Assembly (NCBI GenBank): GCA_930367205.1
Contig: OV884009.1
Coordinates: 82,357,189-82,421,188 of the forward strand
Length of the DNA: 64,000 nt
DNA from: Acanthosoma haemorrhoidale
Taxonomy: Eukaryota; Arthropoda; Insecta; Hemiptera; Acanthosomatidae
Direction: 5' to 3'
Position numbers and translations under genes: made by a program. Positions 45,431 through 56,532 of the stretch are shown in pieces (the first letter of the stretch is position 1; the number at the start of each line of letters is the position of its first letter). Under the pieces are notes generated by a model. The model ran no database searches and had not been told where the DNA came from. It saw only the letters and a list, made by a program, of their open reading frames with translations.

Positions 45431-48400
45431 CAAAGGCACAATATTTTGCATGGTTGTTCCATACAATTCCCTCTTGATGCTTAAAACCAACTTCTATCAC
45501 TAATATGTAATAAGTGTTAGGGCTTAAGTGGATCATAACTCTTACAATATATAGCAAAAACTCTTCCCACCAAGAATTCCACTTAGGAGGCTGGGTAATC
45601 TTCCTTGTCTGCTCGGTAAATAACTTCGTAACCAAGCCATATTATTCTTTCTCTTATGTTGAGGTGTATCAAGTTGATTCTGTCGGTTTTCAAACTTACC
45701 AGTGAAGCTGTGAACCATTATTCCACTAAAGGGGCGTAGGAACAGGATTTTCTTATTAACTTGCCCTTGATGGGGCAAAATCATTAATGTAAGTAAGCCG
45801 CCATGAACCTCAAGTATCACAGGGACTTAGTTCAATTCTATCTTCCACAGTGCAGAACCCAACATGGTTTCCTCAGGACATTGTCACTCTTCTGGTGTCT
45901 CCTCTTAGTACAGATCTCCTTATGGCTGCCCTGTATTCATTCAGGTAGGTGCTGACCAGAGCATAATGGTTTCATGTAGTATCAAGCACCTGTATTTTCA
46001 ACTTGACAAAGAGCTGTAAGACTCAGTCAAAAGAAATTGGTAATGATTGCCAGGTATGCTTATCTTGGTGGAAATCCTTCAGTTCAGTAGGTCCTTCAAA
46101 ATGTAAATAAAGACCATAGTAACAATGGCCTAGCTGCAGCCCCCAGGCCCTGGTAACAGTGGAGGGTTGCTTTCACTGGAGATGACGAATAGATTGGCTA
46201 GTACCTACAAAATTCAACACCGAAATCTACTTTACTGTATTCCTTATTGGACATTGTGTATTTTTTATTTGAATATTGTTTACTCATTCATGTCTGACCT
46301 TATGGGGACATCTGTTCTCTCTCTGGTGGATAGCTTCAGGCGCTCAATGGAGCCACAGGCACACAGGAGATAAAAGGAAGACACAATGAATTTCCTCCCT
46401 TGTCATCTCTGTGGCAAACCGCGAGGTCTGGCAGGCTGAAAACTGGTCCAGGACACAGTTGGAAATTGTTATCGCCACTTTGAGCCTCTTTAATATGACT
46501 AAACTGTTTTGGTTAGCAATATTTGAGTGAATTTTAACCACTATCTTCATATCCATCTATCTCTAAATAAAAATAATTTCCTGAATTAAAACAAGACAGA
46601 ATAGGTATTTTATAATATTTTGAAGAACTATAAAAGAGAGAGTTTATAAATATAAACTAAGTTAGTTTCTTAAATAACTTGTAACTTGATTGGTACCCTA
46701 AAAATGGATTTTTATGAAAGGCGCTTAGGACCCAAACAACTTCTTAAGTCCAAAAAATCCCTTTTTCTCTTTCCTCCTGTTAATTATAATTTTTTTTATG
46801 TTTTTATTGTTATCTTACTAGTACAAATTTGTGTAGCATTACTATTTGTTTTGAATTATTGTTATGTTCTATTTATTTAATATTTTTGTTGCTTTTTATT
46901 GTCTATGTCATTAGAAAAGGTCATGCTTAATGTAAAACTTAGTAATAGAAAATTTAGTGGCTTGTTTATTCATGTAAAATCTTATACCTCTCATATTCAT
47001 GTGATATAATAAACCATGGGCAATGCCAGGAATTTTGTTTGGGGTGTATTGGAGATTATCAGGAATTTCACTTGAAGAAGAGATTATAAAATAAACAAAT
47101 TATATTTAAACATGTTAAATTAGCTATATTTAAATTTATACATACACTACAGCTACATTTTTAAGCTTGCATTCATAATACCATGTTTCATATCTTACAC
47201 CAAGTAGGTGTACTCATCAATTGTAATATTTATATTTTTAAACTAGAAAAAATGTTGTGGGTCAAACTATCCCTCAATTGTTCCCTGACATTGCCCCTCT
47301 TATAATCATTAGTACAGCTTAATAATACATTAAGGATGTAAATCATCAAAAAAAACATAGGTAAATAAAAGTTAGTATACAACTTATATTAGTATTGATA
47401 CAAAATCAATAAAACATTTTAAACAGCCCATAATACATTTAATTTATATTACTTTAAAACTTAAAACATATTTAATGGGGAAAACGACAACTGCTGAAGT
47501 TTGTTACTCTTCTTAATGAATTGGTAAAATATTTAGTTAAAAATTAACTGTGCAGGAAATATTTGGTGCCTGCAATTGAAAAAAATCTGCTAGTTAGCAA
47601 AACTATTTGAATTTTATTTGGACCCAGAAATAATTAAAACAAAATTATATGATATTGTATGTACATATCATAAAATGAGCATTGCTAATATATAATATAT
47701 TATTTGAGTGTGAAGATTAACCGTTATTGGAAATAGTAAAGTTAAAATGTATTAATCTTTCCACCCTTCATAATTTTGTTTGGGAATTACTCACTACCGA
47801 TTAAATTTTTTTTCTCATCGTCAGAATCCAGGAATGTCAAACCAAAATTAGTATACAATGAAGCATTGTACCCAATTCACAATAAATTTTAATTAGACAT
47901 TTCTCTTTATTGTCTATTGTTCATGTTCAATCAAAAATAAATTTAACATTTTACATGCAATTTGTTTATTATTTATATAAAAATTTTTTTAGTTTACAAT
48001 CATGAAAGCATGCAAATTTTACCTTTTTTAACATAATTAAATATCTATATGTAAATAAATATCACCTTGTTCCAGTAATCTTAAAAATTAACCATTTAAA
48101 AAGGTATGTATAGAAAAATAACAAGACAAAGACCCCAGCTCCAATGTAGTTCTGTTTGAGTAACCACTAACATATTTCTTTTAATATGAATGTTGACAAA
48201 TAATAAATTAAATTATTTTAGTGTGTATAAATTTAATTTAAAAACAACTTTTGAAAATGTTGAGATTTTTATTAATCTAATACATGTGCTATTAAAAATT
48301 AGCTTAAGCTGTATTGAGAAAGTTTTAAGCTGTATTTTAGATAGGAAATACATCATTTTTAATCATCATTAGTCTCATTGTGCTATTCTTTTTCTTAAAA

Positions 48401-48826
48401 TTATTAATTTATTTTTGGAGGACAAAGTTCATAATTATATAATTAGGCTTTTTATAATTTGGTGAGATAATATGAGTATTACTTTAGTGACTTGATAAGT
48501 TTAAGTCCACTGCCATCATGACCAGTTGACAGGTACCCAGTATGAAATGTTAGTAATATAGAGAAATAAAAATAATTTGATACTAAGTAGCTTTTTTTAA
48601 TTCAATTTAAATAATCAAATATAATATTGTTTTATTGCACTATTTTAATTGATCAGTAAAATCTCTTGATAAGCCTCTAATTCACAAAAAATTTATTAAG
48701 GAAATAAATCTGAAAATTATTTTATCAATGTTTAGTTATTTCAAAACATTGTGAGTCTGATAAAAGGCTAGCTAAATAGTTGGTCAAATAATTTAGCCTA
48801 TTCATATCTGCAAAGTCCTCACTTGT
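45431..48826. other. intron sequence, unassigned
   Basis: 45431-46560 has higher GC and frames of up to 92 codons on both strands without recognisable domains, so it is likely old transposon sequence. 46560-48826 is very AT-rich and empty. Confidence 0.45.
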
Positions 48827-48900
48827 GCAGGACTAGCTCAGTTGGTAGAGCACCCAACCGGATATTGTGGAGGTGTCACGGGTTTGAGTCCATATCCTGC
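48827..48900 (+). tRNA. tRNA-like sequence, probably a pseudogene or SINE head
   Basis: A 74-base stretch with a good A box (TAGCTCAGTTGG, 48834-48845), a near-consensus B box (GGTTTGAGTCC, 48881-48891), a perfect D stem and six of seven acceptor pairs. Seven T at 48908-48914 could end Pol III transcription. Against a working tRNA: only two of five T-stem pairs form, base 33 is not T, and the anticodon stem has a mismatch. The apparent anticodon GGA (Ser) is unreliable. It lies in the large intron before the alternative exons. Confidence 0.55.
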
Positions 48901-49144
48901 CAGTATATTTTTTTATTGGCTAACAATTTTAAATAATTATTAAAACTACTGTGGGATTGAATTTATTTATTTTTAGCTACAATAATACTAATTATCGGAT
49001 TTATGAAAATAGTATTTATAACATCAACCCATTCACAAATGTTATCACCACATACACTACACTACATTAAAAGAGAGGATAAAGATTGTTCTCAAGTATA
49101 AATTATCATAAAAAATTACCCTTTCCTTTTTTTTTTTCTAGAAA

Positions 49145-49420
49145 ACCTTTTTATTGAAGTAAAATTACAACCAACCCTAATTACTAATAAATAATTGCGA
49201 TAAGTAATCTCATTCATTCCATATTTACTGTTCATAATTCACTCACTCATTCTTACAATATAAACAAATATACAGTACAAATCTATGAAATATACAGATA
49301 TATAGAAATTTCAAGGATCCCCCAACTCCATGATTGTCAAATTCATTGTATGCATAAAAGGAAGTGAACCCAAAGGCTTGGAAGATCTCTCAAATAGTTG
49401 GGGAGTTAATTAGAAATATA
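49145..49420 (-). repeat. dispersed repeat A, copy 7 (diverged)
   Basis: It retains the 3' end, the CATTCATTCCATATTTACTG segment and a diverged distal part. It lies in the large intron of the kinase gene. Confidence 0.65.
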
Positions 49421-52400
49421 AAACAAAACAATTGAATATTAAAGCAATTTTGTATTGTAAAACTATTTGACTTACCTCAGTGTAATTCTACAACTTAGTT
49501 TCTTCCTGTGGTAATCATTGGGTTGAAAGGATGTTTCAGGAAGTAAAGAAGTGATTATGAAAGAAGGATTACAAATTACTGAAATCTGAACATCAGTCTC
49601 TAATACTAAATCAATGATTTAAGTTGCACTGAGTTATTGCCTGGCTTACAGTCATATTTTCACTTACCCCTAAGATTGGGGGAGGGAAGGAGGTCAGCTG
49701 TGAGTCTGGAAGTCACATGGGCACTAACCCCTCCCAGTTGTATCAAGGTGAAATAATAAAATATAAATTATAGTAATATGGCTGTGAACTTGATGGACCT
49801 CACCTTCCAGTAAGTAAGCCACAGACTGACTACTAACTAAGCCCCTAAACCTAAACCCTGTGTTTCCTTTTAAATTACCTCTTAGGTACTGTAAGCAAAG
49901 TTATCACTTACTTCCACTCCTAAATTATTATGATATTCCTAAATGCCTCATTTCTAACTGCTACATAATAATAAATAAAGCCATTCAAATATATTATAAT
50001 AACCCTCTTACTTTACTTTAATTTTACTAATATTACTTTGCTCCCCACATTAGATGCCAAATATAATGATATCTCGTCTTTGCTAAAATTTTATTTGTTT
50101 ATTCATAAGGAGTAAAAGGACATTTATAAAAAGCTCATAGCAAATAATAGTTTATTTTCTAATGCTTCATTTAATATGATCTCATGGTATTATTAGTTCT
50201 AGTGTATAATTTTCACTATTTCAAATATTTTTTATCAACATAATTGTTAATAAATCAGTTACAGACAATGATTTAAAATTATAGGTGGATATAGACTTCA
50301 TTGTTGGTGGATAGGCATCTTCATTCCTAGCTTCTTCCTTCCATGCTTCATTCCCCCTCTCTGATAAGTCCGGAAAATACTATCTTTTGGTCAAAAACTG
50401 CAACAGCCACTGATTTCACTTTTTAACATTTTGGATTTGAAATAAAATAAATATAAAATAATATATGTTTGACAAAAATAAATTTATTAAAAAAATTGAA
50501 ACTTTAAATCTCAAGTGGGTTCCTACCATCCAATTGAAAATTTTAATACAAAATGAATTACAGAAGTATATAAATAAATAATTATAAATAGGTACAACAT
50601 TGTTTTTGTTGAATGTGTTCTTTCCTCCATACCATGTGGATTGAGAAATTCATTGAGGGTGGCTTGCTTGACTTCTTATATTTCATATTTTCGATATTGT
50701 AGCTATCTTGACTGACTATATTAATGGCCTCTTAATATCCCATTGTAAACTAACACTAACTCTTTATTCACTACAAACAGACAATTGACTATTACTATGT
50801 CCCAAAAACCGGCTAAAGCTCTCTGTGTTTAAGAATCCATTGACCTTCCGCCCAGCACCCAATTTGTAACCATCTGCCAGAATAGTCTAGGACCCAAACC
50901 ATTGTCTCTTTCCAAGACCTCCTCAATCTTTCAAATAGTATATACTGCAATGAAATATTATGCATTTAAATATTAATTATTTTTTAAACCAGAATAACAC
51001 TCCATTTCACCAACGTAGTACAAACAAATATTTTTAAAATTCATTACTTTTCAAAATACTTAAATTCAACAGGAAATCACTTATATTTCTATAAATATAC
51101 AGCATTACTTCAATAAAATATATTACTTTCATAACAGAAAGGCCAAACCTGAAAAATAAATATCAAATACACTTACATTTTACCTTATTTAGGTAATAAA
51201 AATATATTTTTTTCAAATTAAAATTCGCATTATATATAATATCCATTGTAACACAACAATAATATCCACTTATACAAATTAAATGTATAAACTAAACTTA
51301 AGACTTAACCTAATTAATTTTACAAACATTAAATCTACAGAATATCAAAGGTCTAAGAACATAAATAAATACATTTATCATTATATATATTAGCATTTTA
51401 CTTGATGATGAGAACAAAAACAGATATATAACTAATACACACATGTATTTATATATACAAGGTAGGAAAAAGAATTACATTATGTGTTAAAAATTAAAAC
51501 ATCTATGAAACAAATGTATACATTGGACCTAGATAAATTTTTAAAGGAATTTATGTACATGAATAATATATTTAAAAAATTATACTTATTTAGTTAAAAA
51601 CAAATTATTTAGTATGCACTTTATTAATTTTGTAAAAGATAAATTATGAATTATCTGGTAATAAATAGTAATTATTATATCCCAGTTGGGTAAATTACTT
51701 AGTTTATCATTGAAAAAAGTTAATTGTAGAAGTAATAAAGGCTTAATAAGTAAATAAAAACTACCAAATACAATTAAAATGTACAACAAAACTATGGAAC
51801 AAACACTTTTACGATTAATATTTTCATAGTTTAAGCATTGCATCATATATATATACAACAAAAGTGTAAGAAAAAACACAATTTACAAACATATGACAAT
51901 CGATTAGATATTACTCATGGTTTAACATTAATTTTACAGATTTTATTTCTTAAGGATATTAGCATGACAATTGGATTGTTCCATACTATAACTTTTACTT
52001 TGAACAAATAAGGAGATCTTTTAAAAATTACCAAATGTAAGATTTTATTTATCTATTGAATTAGTTTTGGTATCCATTTTAAGCAGTGTTTTAAATTCTT
52101 GAAACTGGAAAATGCACTTCTGGATGCATATGAATATTTAAATCTTCTCTTTGTTTGATTATGCTGGTACTTCAAGGTATTATATATGCTTTGTTATTGG
52201 TAATGAAGTTTTATTTATAAATATTGACTTAATTTTGTTCCATTGAACCAGTCGATTGTGGCGGTCTTTGATGTATTTATGGATATCCTAGTCTTCAAGT
52301 TAACTAATATATGTACGTCTTTTACATGTTAGTAAGTGAAGTTCTGTAAAAATGAGCATCGTTTGCTTAACCCAGTATTTCAAATCGAATTCATTTATAC

Positions 52401-53721
52401 AGCAGTCTATGGTAGAAAAGTTGGATTACTAGGAGGGAGATGACGTGTTAAATTATACATTAATTGTTGAAAAATTATCATGTTTGCCTGTGAATAGCTG
52501 AACTTGGACAGTTGAGGTTTGTTGGTTAAATTTGAATATGAGAGATAAAGTACTAGGGAGTAATTTGTAATGTGAGTGAATTTGATTGTCACTGTAGGTG
52601 ACTAGTTAGAGGGTTAGTTTATAGGACAGGTCAATGTGATAAATTGATTATCTGATGAACAGTATGTTGAATGTTTGGTTTGACATATAAAGCAGCAGTG
52701 CAGACAATTTTTGTAATAGATGGCAGTTTGGACCATGCCTCTCACTCAAGTATATAATTAATAAGTGTATTAAATGATGGACGAGAGTAGTTTAGAATGT
52801 TCATACTTACTAATACATCCATAATAGTTGTATACACTGAATTTAGATGTATATAAGTATTTAAAAAGTTAGGGCCTACTGTGACTTAGGTTGGCCATAG
52901 TTAGCACTAGTGAAAGTGCTGTCACTAGGGGGGTAGTAGTGCTTGCCAACAGAAAGGATATGTGTTCCTCCACAAAGGAAGATTATCACAGTGTGTGCTA
53001 AGGTAAGAGGTTAGTGTATAGCACAAGTCAATGATGCAATTGGTATAGCAACCATAATACTATTTTATTTTTTTTTGGTCATTTCCCCATAAAATTATTG
53101 GGGCATTGACTATCATGGTGCAAGAGTTTTGCATGCTTATATTCATTATTCTTAATAGAATAAATTCACTCAGGTGACCTGTTTCAAAAGGTAAATATCA
53201 GTAGATAAAGAAGAACATAAAACATCACTCATTGAACCCCTATCTGGGTTACTGATTTTGAACAAGATCGGTTATAAAACAGTCTTGTCTCTTCACACAC
53301 TCTCTTCACAGTTTGATAAATTTATCTTACCTTAAGTTGGAAAATTCATTTTTTTAAATAGTAAAGTGTCTTTTCTAAGCAAAAACAAAGACTAATTCAT
53401 TCTCCAGAATGTTTTTATAAATAGGAAACAATCGATTTTTCAATGGTCAACAGGAAGAATCCTGTTGAAAAGTACACACTTATACCCATTTATTATTTGA
53501 AAAATAATCGATATTACATAACAATTGACCAATCAACTGTGACAATCATGCACTTTCTACTATCCCAATCAACAGCTGTTCAAAGGAAAGGTTTGAATTT
53601 ATTAGAATATTTATGCTATACTAACTAACTTATAGAATTAACATTTCTTAAATTACTCAATTTTCAAACTAAATGTTTGGTTTTGCTTGCTAGCTAACAG
53701 GGGTCTTTGTCATATTTTCAG
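49421..53721. other. intron sequence before alternative exon 6A
   Basis: Mostly very AT-rich. 49660-49860 is GC-richer but unreadable. No additional exon with matching phase was found. Confidence 0.5.
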
Positions 53722-55483
53722 GGCTCGTTTAACAGCAGTTGAGTGTTTGTCTCACCCATGGCTCCGAAGAAAGATACCACCTCCACCACCATCATTAGAT
53801 AACACAAAGGAAAATCTTAGAACCTATGTTGATAAGTGTATTCCTAATTTAAAGAATTCCATTTTAATTGAAAACAGCTTAAAAGAAAAACCTGGTTTCA
53901 TTGAAACAATAATTGAAAATGAACATAAAACGGTTTATCCTCATCTCAATGTAAATCCCAAGAAAGAAATTTCAGTTTTAACAAATCCAAAACTGCAAGA
54001 ACTGTTTGATTGCAGTAAGGATAACTCTCCATTTTTGAAATCTATAAATACAAGTTTTAAAGAAATCGGAAATAGAATCAACAGTCAGAAAGTAGATAGT
54101 AATATAATCAAACAAAATGCTCATGAAATCAATATTAAAAAAAAGGATTCTCATAGCACTTCTCAGGCAAATAACCCCCAGACATCAAATCCAATAATTA
54201 ATAAAAATATTTGTATTAAAAATGACTTAAATGCACAAGAAAATCCAGAAAATATTAATCGTGAGAATAAACAACAAGAAGTTGTCCTAAAAGGCTCAAC
54301 TAGTGAAAAAGCAATTATGAAAAACAACTCAATAATTAAGAGTGAAATCATTGAAAATACTCTTAAAAATAATAAAGATGTTAAAAATCCTAGTTTATTG
54401 AATGAAGTAAAATTTCATACCCCCGAACTGAGCAAAGATAATACACAGTTAAATACTAATATTATAAGACCTAATCACACAGAACCTATTGTAGGCACTA
54501 GTACTTTACAGAGTAAGCTAATAAAACAAGGACATTTCATTAAAAATAACGAACTACTAATTGAAGAATCATTAGTTGGTCATTCCCTCGGGGGAAAACA
54601 AGAAGACAAATCTTGGTTCAAGCAACCACCAAATTCCAATACTTTAGTTTCACCCATTCTTTTGGCTCAGAATACAAAAGATGATATCAAAATTACTATA
54701 AATAGTTATAAAACAGAAGAATCTGTGAAGTTGTTTGATTTCAGCCAAGTATCGGAGTTCATTCAGAAAAGTTCAATGAAAATAACAGAAAACGACAAAA
54801 TACCATCTTTGCACCTAACTGAAACTTTAAAAGAAGTGACAAAAATGCGAGAAGCAGAGCCTCTTCCATTTAAGCAACACCTTAAGTCCAATCCTCCATG
54901 GTTTAGTGAGTTGAATAATCAACATCTAAAAAAGCCATTGACTGATGTGTCTGAAAGAAGATCCTCAGACTTCTCCTGCTATCTAAATAGTAAGGATGAT
55001 TCAGCCAGTCTAAATTTAGCTGATGAAATAAGAAAATTATCAGCAAGACTTTTGCAAATGTCAAGTAGCCAAAATCAAAATGCAGGAAATTATACATCTA
55101 ACAATCTAAATTCCCATTCCAGAAATGACCCAATCACATGTTTTCTTGAAAATCATGGTATATCCCAGCCACGCCCAAAATACAAATTTTCAAATTTGAA
55201 TAGAGATGTCCCAATTGGTTCTCCTCCACCGCCTAGCAATATAGCTTACTATTTAAACAAGATGTCAAATGTGGATAGAAATGATTCATATTCGGCTCCT
55301 GGCAGTCCACGAACGTCCCCAGAAAGAACAAATAAATGCACTGATAAAAGTTTGGAAACCAGTACTGAAATGTCAAGTTTTTGTGATGAGAAAGAACCTA
55401 TTGAGCATAGTACTCAGTGTACAACTGAGGGAAATGCAGTCAAAACAGTAATTAGTGGAGACCAGCTGAAAAAACAGATATAA
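53722..55483 (+). CDS. Strn-Mlck: MLCK alternative last exon 6A: kinase end plus long low-complexity tail
   Basis: After a ttttcag acceptor the first base completes the Gly codon of exon 5. The frame then reads ARLTAVECLSHPWLRRK, the standard last motif of a kinase domain, and stays open to a TAA at 55481-55483. With the shared exons the conceptual product has 849 residues. The tail of about 565 residues starts with a run of prolines (282-287) and a segment of the type TKENLRTYV. It is rich in Asn, Ser and Lys with little predicted order, and ends with a second proline cluster (from about 762) and SP sites in SAPGSPRTSPER (about 787-798). No basic amphipathic helix with a Trp anchor, as in calmodulin-binding segments, is visible in it. 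Two AATAAA signals follow before the next exon. A single open frame of about 1.76 kb in AT-rich DNA argues strongly for selection on the protein. Confidence 0.92.
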
Positions 55484-55642
55484 AATTAAACTTTCCGATT
55501 TAGATTTGTATGTATATAATTTGTTAACTATAAAAGTAAATATTATTCCTTATGTTAATATATTTAATTATAAAAACTCTTGGCTGTGGTCAATAGCGAT
55601 TTACAATATAATGCTATAAATCATTTGTTGTTTCCTCTAGAT

Positions 55643-55733
55643 AATAAATTCTTTATATACTGAAAAGAACCAATTGTATTGTATATTTTATGGTCATTAG
55701 TGTAATGTATGTAATTACTATTAAAATAATAAA
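55643..55733 (+). terminator. poly(A) signals for exon 6A
   Basis: AATAAA occurs at 55643-55648 and again at 55728-55733. Both lie after the exon 6A stop and before the exon 6B acceptor at 55792, as needed for exon 6A to act as a complete terminal exon. Given the AT-rich background, chance occurrence is possible. Confidence 0.6.
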
Positions 55734-55792
55734 GTGCATCTTTTATGTTTTAATTATTCTTTAACAGTTCTCAAATATCAATTTAATTTTAG

Positions 55793-55967
55793 AAAAAGAC
55801 TGACTGCTAAGGATGCAATGGAACATAAGTGGTTAAAGGAAACAGCTAATGAAACTGCTTTAGATAAGACAAGACTCAAGCGCTATGTAATTAAGAAACG
55901 ATGGATAAAAGCTGTAAATACAATTATCGCTCTACAAAGAATGGGCGCTAAATTGGACTTTGATTAA
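55793..55967 (+). CDS. Strn-Mlck: MLCK alternative last exon 6B: kinase end plus calmodulin-binding helix
   Basis: After aattttag the first base completes the same Gly codon used by exon 6A. The frame then reads KRLTAKDAMEHKWLKE, a second version of the final kinase motif, followed by a linker and the basic stretch around KKRWIKAV to LQRMGAK. The stop is TAA at 55965-55967, giving a 320-residue conceptual protein. W300, V304, I307 and M313 fall at spacing 1-5-8-14, the classic calmodulin-binding pattern of MLCKs, and the overlapping basic residues fit the autoinhibitory segment. This exon therefore supplies the Ca2+/calmodulin switch. Because it repeats the motif already present in exon 6A, the two are best read as alternatives and not as consecutive exons. 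Confidence 0.93.
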
Positions 55968-56448
55968 TAACTTTATATAAGCTTCTCATGTCAATAACAC
56001 ATGCTGTTTTTAATGATTGTTCTAGTTGACTCATTCATTACTTTATGATAATTTAGGCTCTAATTGATCGTTGTAATTACACTTTTATATTATTTTTATT
56101 TGAATTTAACATTCAAATTAATCATTGTTTAAAAGACACAACTCCATTTAAATTATTTAAAAATTTGATAGTCGAGTCATCTGACTATTATAATTTATAC
56201 TAGACTGAATTTAATTTTTAAATTTATTCATGATTATGATTTGAAATGGGATACGTTTAATCAAGTAGCTAAGAATATTTTTTTCATAAAAAAAAATAAT
56301 TTGATCATGAAATTTAAATCATTTTATGAAAATATTAAGTTGATAATATTATAAAGGAGAATTTATGATTTTTAACCTTATTTATGCTATTATTTTTAAA
56401 TATTTTGTTATTTTTTATGTCTGTTAAATCATATATTATAGTTTAGTA

Positions 56449-56532
56449 AATAAACTGTTTAAGAGTAAATATATTATGGTATATATATAAGATAACAATA
56501 ATTTGAAAACATGACAATTATGTTAAAATAAA
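56449..56532 (+). terminator. candidate poly(A) signals for exon 6B
   Basis: AATAAA at 56449-56454 and 56527-56532 would give exon 6B a 3' untranslated region of roughly 500-580 bases. The stretch between the stop at 55967 and these signals is AT-rich and has no open frame. Placement is by motif only. Confidence 0.45.

Noticed and set aside
45426..46556. Frames of up to 92 codons as exons
   Set aside because: They occur on both strands without domains or splice sites matching the kinase gene. Old transposon sequence is more likely.
48827..48900. Functional tRNA-Ser gene
   Set aside because: The T stem pairs poorly, base 33 is not T and the anticodon stem has a mismatch.
55793..55967. Exon 6B as a separate pseudogene or a consecutive exon after 6A
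   Set aside because: Its phase fits exon 5, it repeats the motif in 6A, and the 6A frame ends in a stop with poly(A) signals, so alternative use fits best.
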